Shown here in pieces: positions 34,638 to 47,700 of a DNA stretch of 64,000 nt. Where the stretch lies: assembly GCA_020284085.1 (NCBI GenBank), contig JACEVL010000081.1:1093501-1157500 (forward strand), given 5' to 3'. Below the pieces are notes generated by a model. That model saw only the letters and a list, made by a program, of their open reading frames with translations. It ran no database searches and was not told the origin of the DNA. The DNA comes from Aporrectodea caliginosa. Its lineage: Eukaryota > Annelida > Clitellata > Crassiclitellata > Lumbricidae. The first letter of the stretch is position 1. Every line of letters begins with the position of its first letter. Made by a program: the position numbers and the translations under genes.

Positions 34638-35559
34638 GACCTATCTTTTTAAACTACAGTATGCAGAAGATATGGGGAGTTTCGTTGGGCAAGGTTCGCT
34701 GAAGAGTAAACTGCCTTTTTTAGACTATGATGCATGTAAAGGACAGATGTTTTGACCCTTTTCATACAATTATAAACACTAGGTCTACACTATCTCATTA
34801 ATGGATGTTGACATTTATCAAAGCCCGACAAAGTCATTCAACAGTAGGAAACGAAGTGTGAAGACCAAACCTTAACGTAACTAGTGCAGCTGTTGTGTGT
34901 TAGTGAACAGTTAATCTTAGCAGAAGGATTTTGCAACAAATTATATTCACGGGACCAAAATTCATTTTCATAATAACAACCGATATTTTAATCTTATCAT
35001 TTTCGTCTTAAAAGGATAATTTAACGCCAAAATGCATTGGCACGGGTATGAAGCAAGCTTACATTTCGTACTAAACAATATTTCATACTATCCATTTTCG
35101 TCTAAGTGTTTTGCACTGTATATCACGAGGGCTGAGAGGTTTTCACCAGAGAATAAACTACGGCATAAGCAAAAGCAGTGAGAAATTGATCATTGGTTGT
35201 AATGATTGAACCAAGGACATCAAAGCACTCTTCTGGAAGATGTAGGAATGGTGCCCAGGCGGCAACATTTGTTACGTGAAGAAAAAGATATGTTTACAAA
35301 GCGCTACATGTATGATTTGTTGGCTGAAAGTAGTTTAAGACAGCAGATGAAGAATTTGTTTCAAGAAATTTATCAAATGCAGAGGAACAAGCAAATTTCA
35401 GCCATATCCTTTATCTGCAGATGGTCAAGAATTTACTGGCAAGTTCATGGTAACTAACCAAGTACAGAGCAGGCGCTAAACGTAACTTCTCTCTTACCAA
35501 GACTGTATGCTATCAATTAAGTCATTTCAAGAGTCCACAACTCTTGCACTGGAAAACTG

Positions 35560-35833
35560 TTGCATTAAGGAGGTTTGTTCCTGGATCTCTTTGCAATAGT
35601 TTCTATGCACTACGAACAGCAACTATGCAGAATTTAGCCTTTTCCGTGGTGGGCCCAGTGGTCTGGAACGGGCTCCCCCAGGAGATACACCTGCTTGCTA
35701 CTGGGACTTGGTTGCTGAAGGCTGTTTGCTAGCTCAAAACTGTACTTTTTGGCCGTGCTGGAGTCTGAGCGCTCTGAGTAGGTCCTCTGGAAGGGGTGCT
35801 ATATAAATTTATGAATGAAGATGAATGAATGAA
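35560..35833 (+). mobile_element. LINE 3' fragment
   Basis: Encodes NLAFSVVGPVVWNGLPQEIH and ends GAGCGCTCTGAGTAGGTC...GGGTGCTATATAAATTT with a (GAAT)n tail. 5'-truncated copy of the family at 3775 and 14683. Confidence 0.8.
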
Positions 35834-36029
35834 TAGTGAATCATTGTATGCTGCAGGTTCAAACCTGCCTGCCATACTGATAACCTTACAACAAAGTCTT
35901 CAATTATGTTTCCTTTGCCTCCAGCATTATTACATGAATGCTTGAAATCCTGGAGTTTTCACCAAACCTTTGTGGGGTATTAGATTCTTGGTTTATTTCA
36001 ATTTATTGTTATTATATGATGAGAACCCC

Positions 36030-36235
36030 CTCAAAGTCCGACTCACACCTCAACGTGGTGAGGGGGTGGCAACAGTAAGTAGGGGAGTGCCTGCTGAGGC
36101 TATGCCATCAGTGGTGAAGGTCTTGGCTGAAGTACAAACCAATTAGAGTGCGCTACGAAAGGTGGACCAGTGCTGGAGCATGACACCTGAAAAAGCTGGC
36201 AAACGTGGGCGGCATCGCCAAGAACCTCTGATACC
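36030..36235 (+). mobile_element. RTE-type 5' region fragment
   Basis: Shares with 43381-43676 the ordered blocks GACTCACACC, GGTGAGGGGGTGGCAACAGT, GCTATGCCATCAGTGGTGAA and GCTGGCAAACGTGGGCGGCA. These are blocks of a non-LTR element leader. Confidence 0.6.
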
Positions 36236-37437
36236 ACACTCTACAAACAAAATTATAAAGTACGCGGATGACAGCTTGAACCTCCTTATTCCATGTAACA
36301 AATAGCGAATTGATAAATTCCGAAATCGATCATGTCACCAAATGGGCTGATTCTTGCAATTTAAAACTGAATCATTCATAAGAACCGAGATTTTAATCTG
36401 ATCACTTTCATCTTAAGGAGATAATTTAACGTTAAAATGCATTGACATGGGCACATGGACCAAGGTGTCACTTTGTCAGAACAATTCAATTTCATACTAT
36501 CCATGTTCGCCAACATTGTGCACTTAAGGCTAGGCAGTCAATGTTTGCACCAGCGTTCTAACATGCAAATGGGTTAAAGGGCCAATCTCTGTGTGATGAT
36601 TGGACCAAGGACATGCTACCACAGTGTCAGCGGATGCTCTATGCGGCCCCGCGTGGTGGGGCTTTGCTATGTAGAGGAAAAATTAAGTCTTCAGGCAAAG
36701 CTCTACATGACTTGTTCACTAAAAGTATCCTAAGACAGCAGACCAAAATTTGGATGCAAATTTATCAAATAAAGAGGACTCTAACAAATTTCTACCATCA
36801 TCAGCAACCCTGCACATGTATTACATCAACTACTGCCTCCCGTGAAAACTGTTTCAAGTACAGAGCAAGCCCCAGAACCCACAATAGAATAATACCCAAG
36901 GCAAACTCTCTATCTCGTAAAACATTTGTCACACGGATGCTTTATACTTAATTTTTTTATATATTTGATGATCTTTGTACACCAAAATGCGGTTAGCAGT
37001 TGGATCTTTTCAATAAAGGATATACTTACTACTATAGTGATTCATTGTATGCTGCAGGTTCAAACCTAAGCCTGGAATACTGATAACCTTAGAAGTGCGA
37101 AGTCTTCAGCGGATGGGTGCAGATACCTCGTTCATTAATTACATGAATGAATGGAATCCTGCAAGCATTTCACTCAAACCTTTGTGGGGTTTTAGATTCT
37201 TGGCTTATTTAAATTTATTTTTATTATGTGATGAGAGAGCAAACTAATCCAGTTCTGCTCTGCCCATCGTATCTCTGTAAATGAATGTTCTTCGCAATTA
37301 ATTAATCTAGTCGTATCACCTAACTGGGCCAAAGTCCTAAATAGATTTTGATGACTATGTATTTAAATTGCTGATGCTTGTTCACCAGAGTGCAGTTTGG
37401 CAACTGGTTATATTAAAGAATATACTTACTTACTTAC

Positions 37438-37634
37438 ATAAATTCACTAACTTCACGCAGACTTTCTGAATAAGCCAATGTCCAGCGATTACCTAGAAGC
37501 TGTTTAAAAGTTGGTGTATAATACATGTGACTTTTGATCTTACGAATGGGGGATGGTGCCCCAAATCTAAATTCACGCTTGTAAAAGCTTTTACCTGCTT
37601 CCGATTTGTTTGGCTGTACAGCAGTTTGATTCAT
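37438..37634 (-). CDS. unidentified protein, first coding exon
   Basis: Starts with ATG at 37634 and runs 65 codons plus two bases to a textbook donor AT/GTAAGTAAG (intron from 37437). The peptide includes KSFYKREFRFGAPSPIRK and MYYTPTFKQLLGNRW. I do not recognise the family. The small basic, aromatic-rich sequence would suit a structural or ciliary-type protein, but that is only an impression. Its phase does not join directly to the TPD52-like exon at 32843 (a stop follows), so it is either a different gene or needs an intervening exon. It lies 1.6 kb upstream of CHMP4 and diverges from it. Confidence 0.5.
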
Positions 37635-37646
37635 AGTTGAAGGCAC

Positions 37647-39199
37647 AGTTCAGAGATTAGATTGCAATCACCAGCTACAAATGTTAACAAAGAAAATATA
37701 AAAAAGTAAGAAAATTAAGTTTTTCTGATGTTCGGCAACTTTAATAATCACATATTTATATGAATCGACAGATTCCTCAAAATTACGTCATCTAACACCT
37801 TGCGGCCATCTATGAGTTGATAGAACACAATACGTGAAAAACTTTAAAGCTAACAAACGAGCAATATTCATCCGTTAAATGTTTTGATTGATTCATTTAA
37901 ATGTTTTTATAAGGAAAATGACATATTTGTGCCGGTTTTGTTTTCACACGCGGCTGTCTTTCAAAAATCATTTACATGCGGCCACGAGAACGTGGGTAGT
38001 GTACTTTTATGACGTCTTAAGAGAAAGAATTTGTCATCTAATATGTAATCTGCGATCAAACTTTATAACGCGCCCCCAAAGAATCTATATCTATAAGTGT
38101 ATCATAGGGACTTGATGCGCCACAAATAGAACGTCACTCAAACTAGTTCCAATAATAATTATTGTTGCCAAACCTAATTGGTTGGAGGAAATATTTAATA
38201 TTTTCAGGTTTAAGTAACATGCGCAATTAAATTAAAAGTTTTAATGCACTAATTTTACATTTCAAAGATAATGCTAATTAATTATTTTAAGAATATTTTA
38301 GTCTTTTACATCTGCTAACTTATTCCTTGGACGCTTGGACCTTAGAGGCAAATTACAAGCCCACATGCATCAGTTGAATCATAGGCGTAGCCAGGAACAA
38401 ATTTCGGATGGGGTTTTAAATTTCGGGGGTATTACATTAGCCTAAAGATTGTCGCAAAAGTTAAGGTCTTTTGTATTTTCAAATCAAATCATTTTTTATT
38501 GAACCATCATGTCCAGAAGCAATATTATTACAGATGATATAAAAATACACTTAAGTATTCTGAACATCAACCGAAGATAGCCTAATTGCGTTAGAGACAA
38601 ATTATTGTAAATGCATTGAGGAATCTCTAAAGAAGAACAATAAGGACTGGAGAAAAGGGTCAATATAGGGAGACCTAAAAGGAACCTAGGTCCCGCTAAG
38701 TAAGGCCCCCATTTCAATAAAAGAAGAAAATGGCCATTACCCAATTACAAGGCTGTAGGGCCTATAGGCGTATTGAAGATAACTGCATTCTTTGATACTT
38801 TTCCTAACAATGCTTAAATCGAAAATTGCCTTTTATCGGCTTTAAAAGGTTCTATTGATTTCCTCTTAAATAACTTACAAAATTCACAAAGCTTTTGTGA
38901 CCATAGCTTGTGAGAAAATGTCGTTGCGTCTATTCTGAGAATTTTCCTGAAAACATGAATCACCACATTATCATAGCGCTACTTAAATACGTTCACTCGA
39001 GAGATCTGCTCTATTTCCGTCTGCCGCTAACTTCGTCGCGGTCTCTATGAGGTTTACTCAAGTTTACTTTTATTTATAAAATTATTTCAAGTGTTTTGTA
39101 TATTAAGAAATATCCTGTTTAATTTTAGCGTATTCGGTCAATTTCTCTGGTATAGTTTATCGCTGAACAATTGAACATTGACGCAGAGAACCACTTATA
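37647..39199. other. divergent intergenic region, CHMP4 promoter side
   Basis: No coding region. A transposon terminus-like stretch lies at 38378-38440 (ATAGGCGTAGCCAGGAAC). The last 200 bases before 39200 should contain the CHMP4 promoter, but no clear core element is seen. Confidence 0.4.
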
Positions 39200-42100
39200 A
39201 TGGACATTATTAGTAAAATGTTTGGTAAGAGGGGCAATAAAGCCCCTACCCCTCAAGATGCCATACAGCGGCTTCGAGAAACGGAGGAAATGCTGCAGAA
39301 AAAGTCGGATTTCCTAGAGAAGAAGATAGAGCAGGAAATTGCAATTGCAAAGAAGAACGGAACGAAAAACAAAAGAGGTTGGTATTGTAATTATTATGTG
39401 AATCAGCAGATGTTCATTATGACGTCATCTATCATATGAGAATTAATTGCAGTAATTTTTCCATCGATGGCATACGTACAAATTGTCCGTCCAAAGTGTT
39501 TAAATGTAAAAATAAAGTGTACAAGATTAACTATGTCCCACTACAGATCAAAACTGTTGTTACATTCTGGCTTCAGTCATGGGCGTTGGCCTAGCTAGTT
39601 CGGGTGACAATGGGTGTAGGTGACAATGGGTGTCTCCCTAGGCATTAAGTTATCCACAGTAAATTCATACGTGTATGTGGTTAAGTTCAAAGGACAAAAA
39701 ATTGATAACTTATAATGCAATAATAACCTTCAGTGGTTTACTGTTTCCAAGTTGTTTGGTTGCAATTTTCACAGTTGATAAAATTGTGCTGTCAGGTTAC
39801 TGAAATGCTGTTGTTCTGCTGTTAGATTTCTGTTGACAACTTATTGTGTGTTTGAATCAATCGAATGTGGCTATTTATGTACATGTACCACCATTCAATG
39901 CCTATTGAAGGCATTGTTAGCATTTTTTCATCAAATCTGTTGCTTCCATCGTGAAATAACAATCTCAGGATCATCTGTTTGATATGTGTATAATGTAGGC
40001 TGTATTACTGATAAAAGGGCTCCTAATAAATGGTATATTATAATATCTTGTGTGATGGCTAATTTTAGGAAGTATTGTCTTTTGTTTCTCCAGTTAACTA
40101 CTTCACAGAAGACACATATATTGAAGTTACTACAGATGAAGAATTGAAATGGAGCAGCCACTTTTAAATTTAGAAAGAAACTCCAGATTTAAGACATTCT
40201 CCTAAAGCATGTCCTGAAAACTTAGTGTTCTTAGTTTTACTGACACTTCTTGTGGATTGTTTTAAGGATATATGAAATTAAAAAAGTATTGGTAGCTTAA
40301 TCTCCACACCAGAGATTAATTTTAATTTTTTATCTGAATCTAATTTGTTTCATTCAGTTAAAATAGGGACAACAAAGCCGTAGCCCCAATAAATGATTTT
40401 GATTTCAACTACAGCATATTCATGGTTGTTCTAGCTGCCATTCAGGCTCTGAAACGGAAGAAGCGATATGAAAAGCAGTTGCAGCAGATTGACGGCACGC
40501 TTTCCACGATTGAATTCCAGAGAGAAGCACTGGAAAATGCATCAACAAACACAGAGGTCTTGCGAGTGATGGGAGATGCAGCAAAAGCACTCAAGTCTGC
40601 TCACAAAAACATGTGAGTCTGTTGTGTGAACACGGTATTAGTTAATTTGAAAGTAGCACAAGATCTGCATCTTAAATTCAAAAATTGAATCTCTTTCTGA
40701 ATTGGTTAAATGTATTTATAAAATGAGTTAAGCTTTAAGGGTCTCACTTTATCTAAAGGCCCTTCAGAAACATGCAAATTCTTTTTATTGTGTGACAGTT
40801 TTGCATAATAAGTCCATTTGTTTATTTTGCATGCTTCATAGTTCAAAGGAGACAATAACTTGCTTTATCTTACCTTATAATTTTATTAGCACATCTCAAG
40901 TACAAACAGAAGAATAAAAGCCCTCTAAGCTGGCCCCAGGATGCAGCTATGAGTATGAAGTCTTGGCGACTTACCAGATAAGTTTCTTATCCTTGGAGTT
41001 TGAGGGCATTGGCCAGTCCTCCCTCACCACCAGTGTCAGTGTGCTCATTATATTTGAGCTTGCTAGAGGGTGCAAATCTTTAAACAAATTTAAACAGAGA
41101 TTTGAATCCCCAAACTTTGCAATATTTTTATACTCAAGCACAGTATCAGCTAGCCTATTGTTTACCCCACAATATCTACGATAAATGTCTGGAGTGGATT
41201 TCTGTTGTTTTTAGGAATGTTGACGACGTTCATAATTTGATGGACGAAGTTGCAGAACAGCAGGAAATTGCCAACGAAATATCTGATGCCATATCCAATC
41301 CAATTGGCTTTGGGCAAGATGTTGATGAGGTAAGGCTTCCTATTTGTCTGGAGAGTTGCTTGGCAACCGATCCTTTCATTGTCTGACATAGAACTAAATT
41401 GCGATGATTCTTCCATCACTGCAGAACCAGTTGTTACCAATATCCATGGCAAAGACAGGAGGGTTATATCTTCCTCCCTTTATGACTTTCCTATTTCCTC
41501 CAAGCTGCTATTCTGTAGTCGTTAAATAAATCTCAACAGTACAGTGCAAAGAATCTTGACAGCATAATGGGCCTGATAGCGCATTGGATAACACAATGGC
41601 ATCGAGAGGTACCACAGTTCGAGTCCGTAGGGCTGGCAAGGCTGCTATTAGCGCCTGTGCAGGCTGTCTGTTCTGTTAGTATGTTATGATTTATCTTCTG
41701 TCATTTGTGTTCTTGTGAATTGTTTCAATTGCATAACTGTACATCTTAAACCGGATTGTTTCAATGGGCGAAAATATTATTATTAGAATATTAATAGACA
41801 AGCTTTTAAACTGCTTAAATGTTCATGTCTGTTATCTGGCTTATTATCAATTGTGATGCATTTTTAGGACGACCTCCTGGCAGAACTTGAGGAACTGGAA
41901 CAAGAAGAATTAGAAGACAAGCTCTTGGATGTTGGTCCGGCAGTTGATAATCTTCCATCTGTGCCTACCATTCAGCCTGCCGTGCCAGCAAAAGGTCAGA
42001 CAGCACATTATGATAATTAATAACAATAGTAGTACTAATAAGCCTGTAGCAGGCTTCTCAAGCTGTAACCTTGGCCTTTACATGAAAATGCATTCTGCGC

Positions 42101-42543
42101 ATATTGAATAAATTCAGCAATTACAGATTGTTCATTAAATGACGTGGAGGTACTTTTAAAATGCTTAATGAAATTATAGGTCTGTTGTATATTCAGTTAA
42201 GGTTTGTCTTGACTCTTATTCATCCAGCTTCATGGCTTGACAATTTCAACTGTAGATTGGTTTTCTTATAAATCCCGCCAACATGACACAAGCATACGAA
42301 CTTTAGTAGAGTATTTTTTAGGTCCAGTAACATGATCTAAAAATAAATTGTGAATTTTACCGAGTCTTGAACCCCAGAATGAATATGTAATGGTTACTCG
42401 TATGCTGCAGAAGTTATACGATTGGTTTAGCTAACAAATAGACTTGTAGTTTATAATTGCCTGCTTCTTGTTTAGGGAAAGCCGTACCTGCAGCGACAGC
42501 TGATGACGACGACATGAAAGAGCTAGAGATGTGGGCTTCCTAA
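39200..42543 (+). CDS. CHMP4: charged multivesicular body protein 4 (ESCRT-III, Snf7)
   Basis: Polymerises on endosomal, midbody and other membranes to drive ESCRT-III scission. Five exons: 39200-39377, 40435-40612, 41215-41329, 41868-41994, 42476-42543; 666 nt, 221 residues, the normal CHMP4 length, and every junction keeps frame. Visible features: N-terminal MFGKRGNKAPTPQDAIQRL, the basic AAIQALKRKKRYEKQL helix across the exon 1/2 junction, the acidic EQQEIANEISDAIS helix, a DDLLAELEELEQEELEDKLL segment, and the C-terminal DDDMKELEMWAS helix, which in this family binds the Bro1 domain of ALIX. All splice sites are GT-AG. A single gene cannot be assigned to the vertebrate A, B or C paralogue. 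Intron 3 carries a tRNA-derived SINE. Confidence 0.95.
41565..41775 (+). mobile_element. tRNA-derived SINE (family 2)
   Basis: Head GCCTGATAGCGCATTGGATA (A-box-like), then AGTTCGAGTCC (B box). Body ends in an AT-rich (ATT)n stretch near 41775. Different from the family at 13061 and 23158. Lies in CHMP4 intron 3. Confidence 0.55.
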
Positions 42544-43380
42544 TCCTACCTGCTTCATTTTCTACCACCGAAGAAGTCATGACACTAACGAATATGTTTT
42601 TGTAATCTTTGAATTACCTGCTTAGGCACCTGGCTGTTTCTGCTCGATGAGAACAGCAATCCGTAAAATGATAAAGCAACGTAGGTCAGTTGCATTTTAG
42701 ACCGATTTAGGATATTATTTTGTGATACCTTAAGATGCGTTAATGTTGACATTCATTCAATCACCATTGACAACTGGAGATGCTAATTTGGATTAACCAT
42801 TAAGGAAGATATACCGGTAAACAACAAAACAAATAGTACGAATTCAACTTTGTGTATATTCTATTTTTCGAAAGATATTTATGCATGGCCACACGAAGAG
42901 GTGCTCTTCGGAGTTTTAGGCACAGTATGTCAGCTGCTGTATACAAGTCTTTGTCCTTTGCTTCTCTCTTAAATCTGCTTCTTGAATTATGATTGAAACA
43001 TTCAGCCGGTGTTTAACTACAGCAGGTTCCTGTGCTGCTGTTTTTGCAACAGCAGTGAATTGCTCAAAAAGTTAGGTTTAATATTGTCACACAGTCCACG
43101 GTTGAAAGATAATCTATATATCTTCAAAGATAATTGTTGTACTTGAAAACTTCCTAAACATAGGTGTACTGTTTGCTCAAATTGAAAGTTTCCATAACTA
43201 AGTGACTGGCTAATGCAGCAATGCTTAGGCATGTCAAGAGGCATGTCAAGACCAACTTGCACCATTGAAAGCCCTAACCATATTATATGTAGATATTATA
43301 AAAGCTTTTCATATTATCTGATCAGATTAAATTTTGGAGTTTTTTAAGTAGCCCACATAAATTGAAATTTTTTCCCAAAG
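42544..43380. other. CHMP4 3' untranslated/intergenic region
   Basis: No further coding region. Poly(A) site not clear. Confidence 0.4.
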
Positions 43381-43676
43381 GACTCACACCTTGGTGAGGG
43401 GGTGGCAACAGTTAAGCTGCTATGCCATCAGTGGTGAAGGTCTTGGCTGAAGTACATAGGTGGACAGGCTTGAAAAGCTGGCAAACGTGGGCGGCATCGC
43501 CGCCTCTGATACCACAGATATGCCAGTCCTAAGCCTGGAACTTTAAGGGAGAAGTGCGAAGGTCGAACGGATGGGTGCAGTAAATACACTCCAAACGGGC
43601 CTCGGCCCATGGATCTGATGCAAGCGTTGGACACCTACGGGCCTTCGGCCCATGGATCCTGATGATGATGATGACA
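43381..43676 (+). mobile_element. internally deleted RTE-type element
   Basis: The leader blocks shared with 36030-36235 run straight into a 3' part containing two copies of GGCCTCGGCCCATGGATC / GGCCTTCGGCCCATGGATC and a (TGA)n tail, with no reading frame between. This looks like a 5'-plus-3' deletion derivative mobilised by a full RTE LINE. Confidence 0.55.
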
Positions 43677-44713
43677 GTAGCGTAAATACACTGGACCCCG
43701 CTTACAACTTGGGGCTACCCCAAGAATCATGTTGTAATGAGGTTGTACATAAGTCGTTTATAGGTGTGTTACTTTGGGGAGTCTGAACAGTGTTGTTTAT
43801 AAGAATTTGTGTTACAATGAGGCATGTTTTCAGAAGTTCAAGCATAAATGGTTTTAGTGACAACATGAAGCTCCATATTTTACTTCCATTTAATGTATAT
43901 AATTATAAACAAATGCAAAAATTATAAATAGCCTAGAATCACAGACAAACAAGAATAAATCACGAAAGTTAAATTTTGGTTAACTATTATTCAACATTTG
44001 TAAAAGTATAAAACTATGACATCTATATTTTGTTACAACCTTCAAAATGTGGCCTGTCATTTTTCTACACAAAGTAGGAAATTTTACAATAAAATAGTTT
44101 CTGCTGCACTATTGATATTTAAACCTTTCCAGTTGAAACTTTCAACAAAACTTTTAAATACCAAAGGTGATGATGAATCACAGCACTTAATGATGAGTCT
44201 CACTTGAAGTGGTGGTATTATAAATTTCCAACGGCCCGCGGCCCATTACCTAATGCCTTTAATAACTCCATTGAAGAAACAAACTTGTCTGATGAACATT
44301 TGAATGCCTTACTTATGATTGGAACCACTCACTGAACCGCAGTTGGATAGAATTATTTCAGAAATGCATCACATGTTCACACACTAATCAGACTAGCATG
44401 AAAATCTTAATGTTATTGATATCCATTGAAGATGGAATGCATCAGACTGTAACAGTCTTTAAAACGATGAACTGCATTGGTTTGGAGACCCATGACCTAA
44501 TGCAATAACCTAAACAAAAATGTCTACTTTGGCAAAATATGCTCAAGTGTTACTTTAAAGTTTAAGAAAGGTACTCATAGACAAACATTAGGAATGTTTG
44601 TGCACGTTGAACTGCATTGGTTTTCAGTGTTAAAGTTTAAGAAAGTTACCCATAATAGCATTTGTGCACAACTGTTGCTTCAGTGCAGTGGAATTTGCTT
44701 CAACAGGTAGACG
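43677..44713. other. region downstream of the LysA gene
   Basis: AT-rich. No coding region recognised; would contain the LysA 3' UTR on the minus strand. Confidence 0.4.
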
Positions 44714-47700
44714 CTACTTCTGTACAAAGGAACTGAGAATGTTTTCCAATGTTTCTGGTTGTCTTATGACTCGCCACCCTTGCCCATCAACCATCACTTC
44801 AACTGGACGGGGCTGTACAAATGAAAAACAAAAACTCCACTAGTAAAAAATTGTCTATACACAAACTGTGCCTTTAACGGTTCTCACAATCGTTGCAGAA
44901 CTGCAGCTGCTAGTACCTGAGTCATAACTTTAATAATTGTTGCAGCTCTGTTCTGTACTACATAACACATGTGCAAATAAAGGTTGGCTATTTATTTGTA
45001 TCTGGTAGTAAAGGTTTGGCTATTGGGTTATTTGCAATACAATCTGATAGTGTCTGCAGCTGTTTTGCTCATTATATTGGGTTCAGACTTGGGTGTGCAA
45101 TACAATGCATGAGGAAAGCAGGGTGCAGCTCTTAAAGTTAAGTCACATACATCACTGTTACCTGCATATTTTGGATTGAGTCATACTAATAGTTCTGGGA
45201 TCAAATCTTTACAGGGAGGAGACCAGTGCTGGTATTGCTGATTATGATAAGTAGATTACAACCATTATCGGGGTGGGGTGGAGGTTAGTACTTAGAATTT
45301 TACAGTGGCTTACTCTCATGTTGTAATTGGAGGCCATTGAACTGCAATAAGCGCCTGTATCAAAAACGGCCAACCCACATTCCTCATGTGGAACAGGAAG
45401 TACACGATCCTAAAAAGATAAGAAAAAGTGTGACCACTTCAATATCAACATCTTACCTAGTAAATTTTATTTTTATTCTGCATTTATTCAACAGCCAAAT
45501 CATTGAAGAGAAAAATCCATCCACAACCACTAGACCACGGTTGACAAGGCAAAAAAGTGCCTGGATTTGGTTGTGGGTCAAACTTTGTAAAACATGGCAT
45601 GTACAAAGTTCTGGATGAATCAGGATGATGTTTGGAATTATGGCTGTGGTGAGATTAGAGAAGGATCATGATAAGACATACTTAAAATAATGCAGTACTT
45701 AAAAGTATTGTCTAGTATCTTTTAACAGAACTGGTACCGTATGTGCATTGTGCTACCCATAATTTAAAAGAACTGCATACAGGCTGTTAAAATCTGGAAT
45801 GACATGGAGACAGCCTATATTATTGCCAGTATGTTCTACCATAAGCCCTCAGGGTTATGTTAGAACATTCATAAGCAAAAGTAGTCTACTTAGTAAAACT
45901 GGCAACAGTTTCTTATAATAAGACACTGGTCTCATATTCACAGAAGACAAAGTTCCAACAGAGCAGTTTTAGATAGAGTGCTTCAATGCTTAATTCCTAA
46001 ACAAAGAACGACAAGCATCCTAGATACATTATACATTTTGGACAATTTAGGACTGTTATTCTTTAGTCACAAGTCATTACGAGTATACATGAACAAATCA
46101 CAACTGTAGAAATGGAATTTCAATTAACTAAACAACCTTTCCAAGAAAGTCGCCACATTCACAGACTGGTCCAACAACACTGAAGCTGTCTTTTCCATTC
46201 TCTCGATCAGCAACAAACAGGGATGGTTCTGTCAGCTCAATGTGATGGTAGGCACCATATAGAGCAGGTCGGATCACCTCCGTCATTGATCCATCGATGA
46301 CAACATATCTAGTAAAGAAACAGAAAGAGACAGGATGCAGACGGACACAGCAGTTATTGATAAATGAAGCAAGGTGACAATGATCCCTTGCTTCAAATCC
46401 TAAATTCTGACGAGCAGCTTTAGTGTAGCATTTTGACAAAGAAGTGAGCAATCAGTTACGCAGTGCAGAACAAGTATTCATTTTGCAAAGTCAAGGTTAT
46501 GCTAATGTAATGTAATTAAACATTTATATAGCACCTCTTCATGATATCTATTAGGGGCGCTGTCTGTGCTAGCCTTTATGATGTTGAATGTCATTACGAA
46601 CGACTATAGTTATTACATCAGTTAGCAAAACAAGTGTGATCAGTGTTATGATAAATAAACAGACTAGCTATAACAATATCATATGTCAGACCTTGCCGAA
46701 CCAACTGGATGTCATTTGCAATATCAGGACATTACCTATTTTTAAATCCAATGGGATAATTACTTGCTACCTTGAAGCAAATAATAATAACAATAACGAA
46801 AGCTTCATCCAAGAATTTTAAAGTGTAATCACTTGAGCCTAATGAAATAACTCAGTTTTTGCTAATTTTAACAAGTATATGATTCGGACTGTCTGCTACA
46901 GGTACAAAGCACACATTTGCAGTAATCAAAATTAAGGGTATTTGTTGAAAATAAAAATTCAAACATGACTGAAAATGTGGAATTAAAAGAAATTCACCCC
47001 AAGTTATCAATCTAAATAATGTAAAATGCAATAACAAGCTTTTAAAATACTAAAATTAAGATTTGAATAAGAATTCATAACGCCAGGAGAATAACAGCAG
47101 AACAAATGTTTCTTGCAGTATGCAACGAAAAATTACAAGTCTTATTTCATTACCTCTGACTTCCATTTCTCTTGACCCCTATGACCTTTGTGATGAATGT
47201 TCCTGCATTTCCAACTAGTGATCGACCGGGTTCCAGGATGAGATGATAACCAGTTTTATTAAGTCTGGATTGGACGGAAGCAATTAGTTCATATGGTGAT
47301 GGCATATCGACCTATTAATAGCGAAAAATTTAAAACTCAAGTAGAGTTATGCAAGTGAAGTGACTCGGATGTTTTGAACATTTCCTCAACTACGTGTAAA
47401 TAGAGTTTATAATCACCATTTAAGAAGCTTCAAACTATTCATAATGATAATCGTAAACTTCAAATTTCTAAAGTGCTACTCCTAAAGCTAAGCACAGGGC
47501 ACCAGCTTATTCACGAGCACTGCATCGTATCAGAGGGGTAGTCCAGAGATCGAAGTCCAGAGTCAGGTTGCTAAGTAAGACCAGAAAGAGGCACTGCTCA
47601 GCTGTTTTGGCAGTTTTGTTGAGGACAAGAAAGCCTGGAAGGCAGAGGATCGGATGGATTATGGTAGAAATGCTTGAAGAGGTGAGACTTCAGTGTGGAG

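Larger units (their letters stand above)
34940..37230. repeat. diverged tandem segmental duplication
   Basis: Two related units, about 34940-36010 and 36350-37230, share ordered blocks: ATTTTAATCT-ATCA and TAATTTAACG-AAAATGCATTG (34985, 36390); AAGAATTTGTTTCAAGAAATTTATC-like text (35350, 36745); TCATTGTATGCTGCAGGTTC (35840, 37040); and AAACCTTTGTGGGG-TTAGATTCTTGG (35962, 37180). Unit 1 also received a LINE fragment and an RTE-derived fragment sits between the units. Old, since indels abound. Confidence 0.65.

Noticed and set aside
37434..37646. joining the 37.6 kb exon to the TPD52-like exon at 32843
   Set aside because: The phase 2 donor with that acceptor produces an early stop codon.
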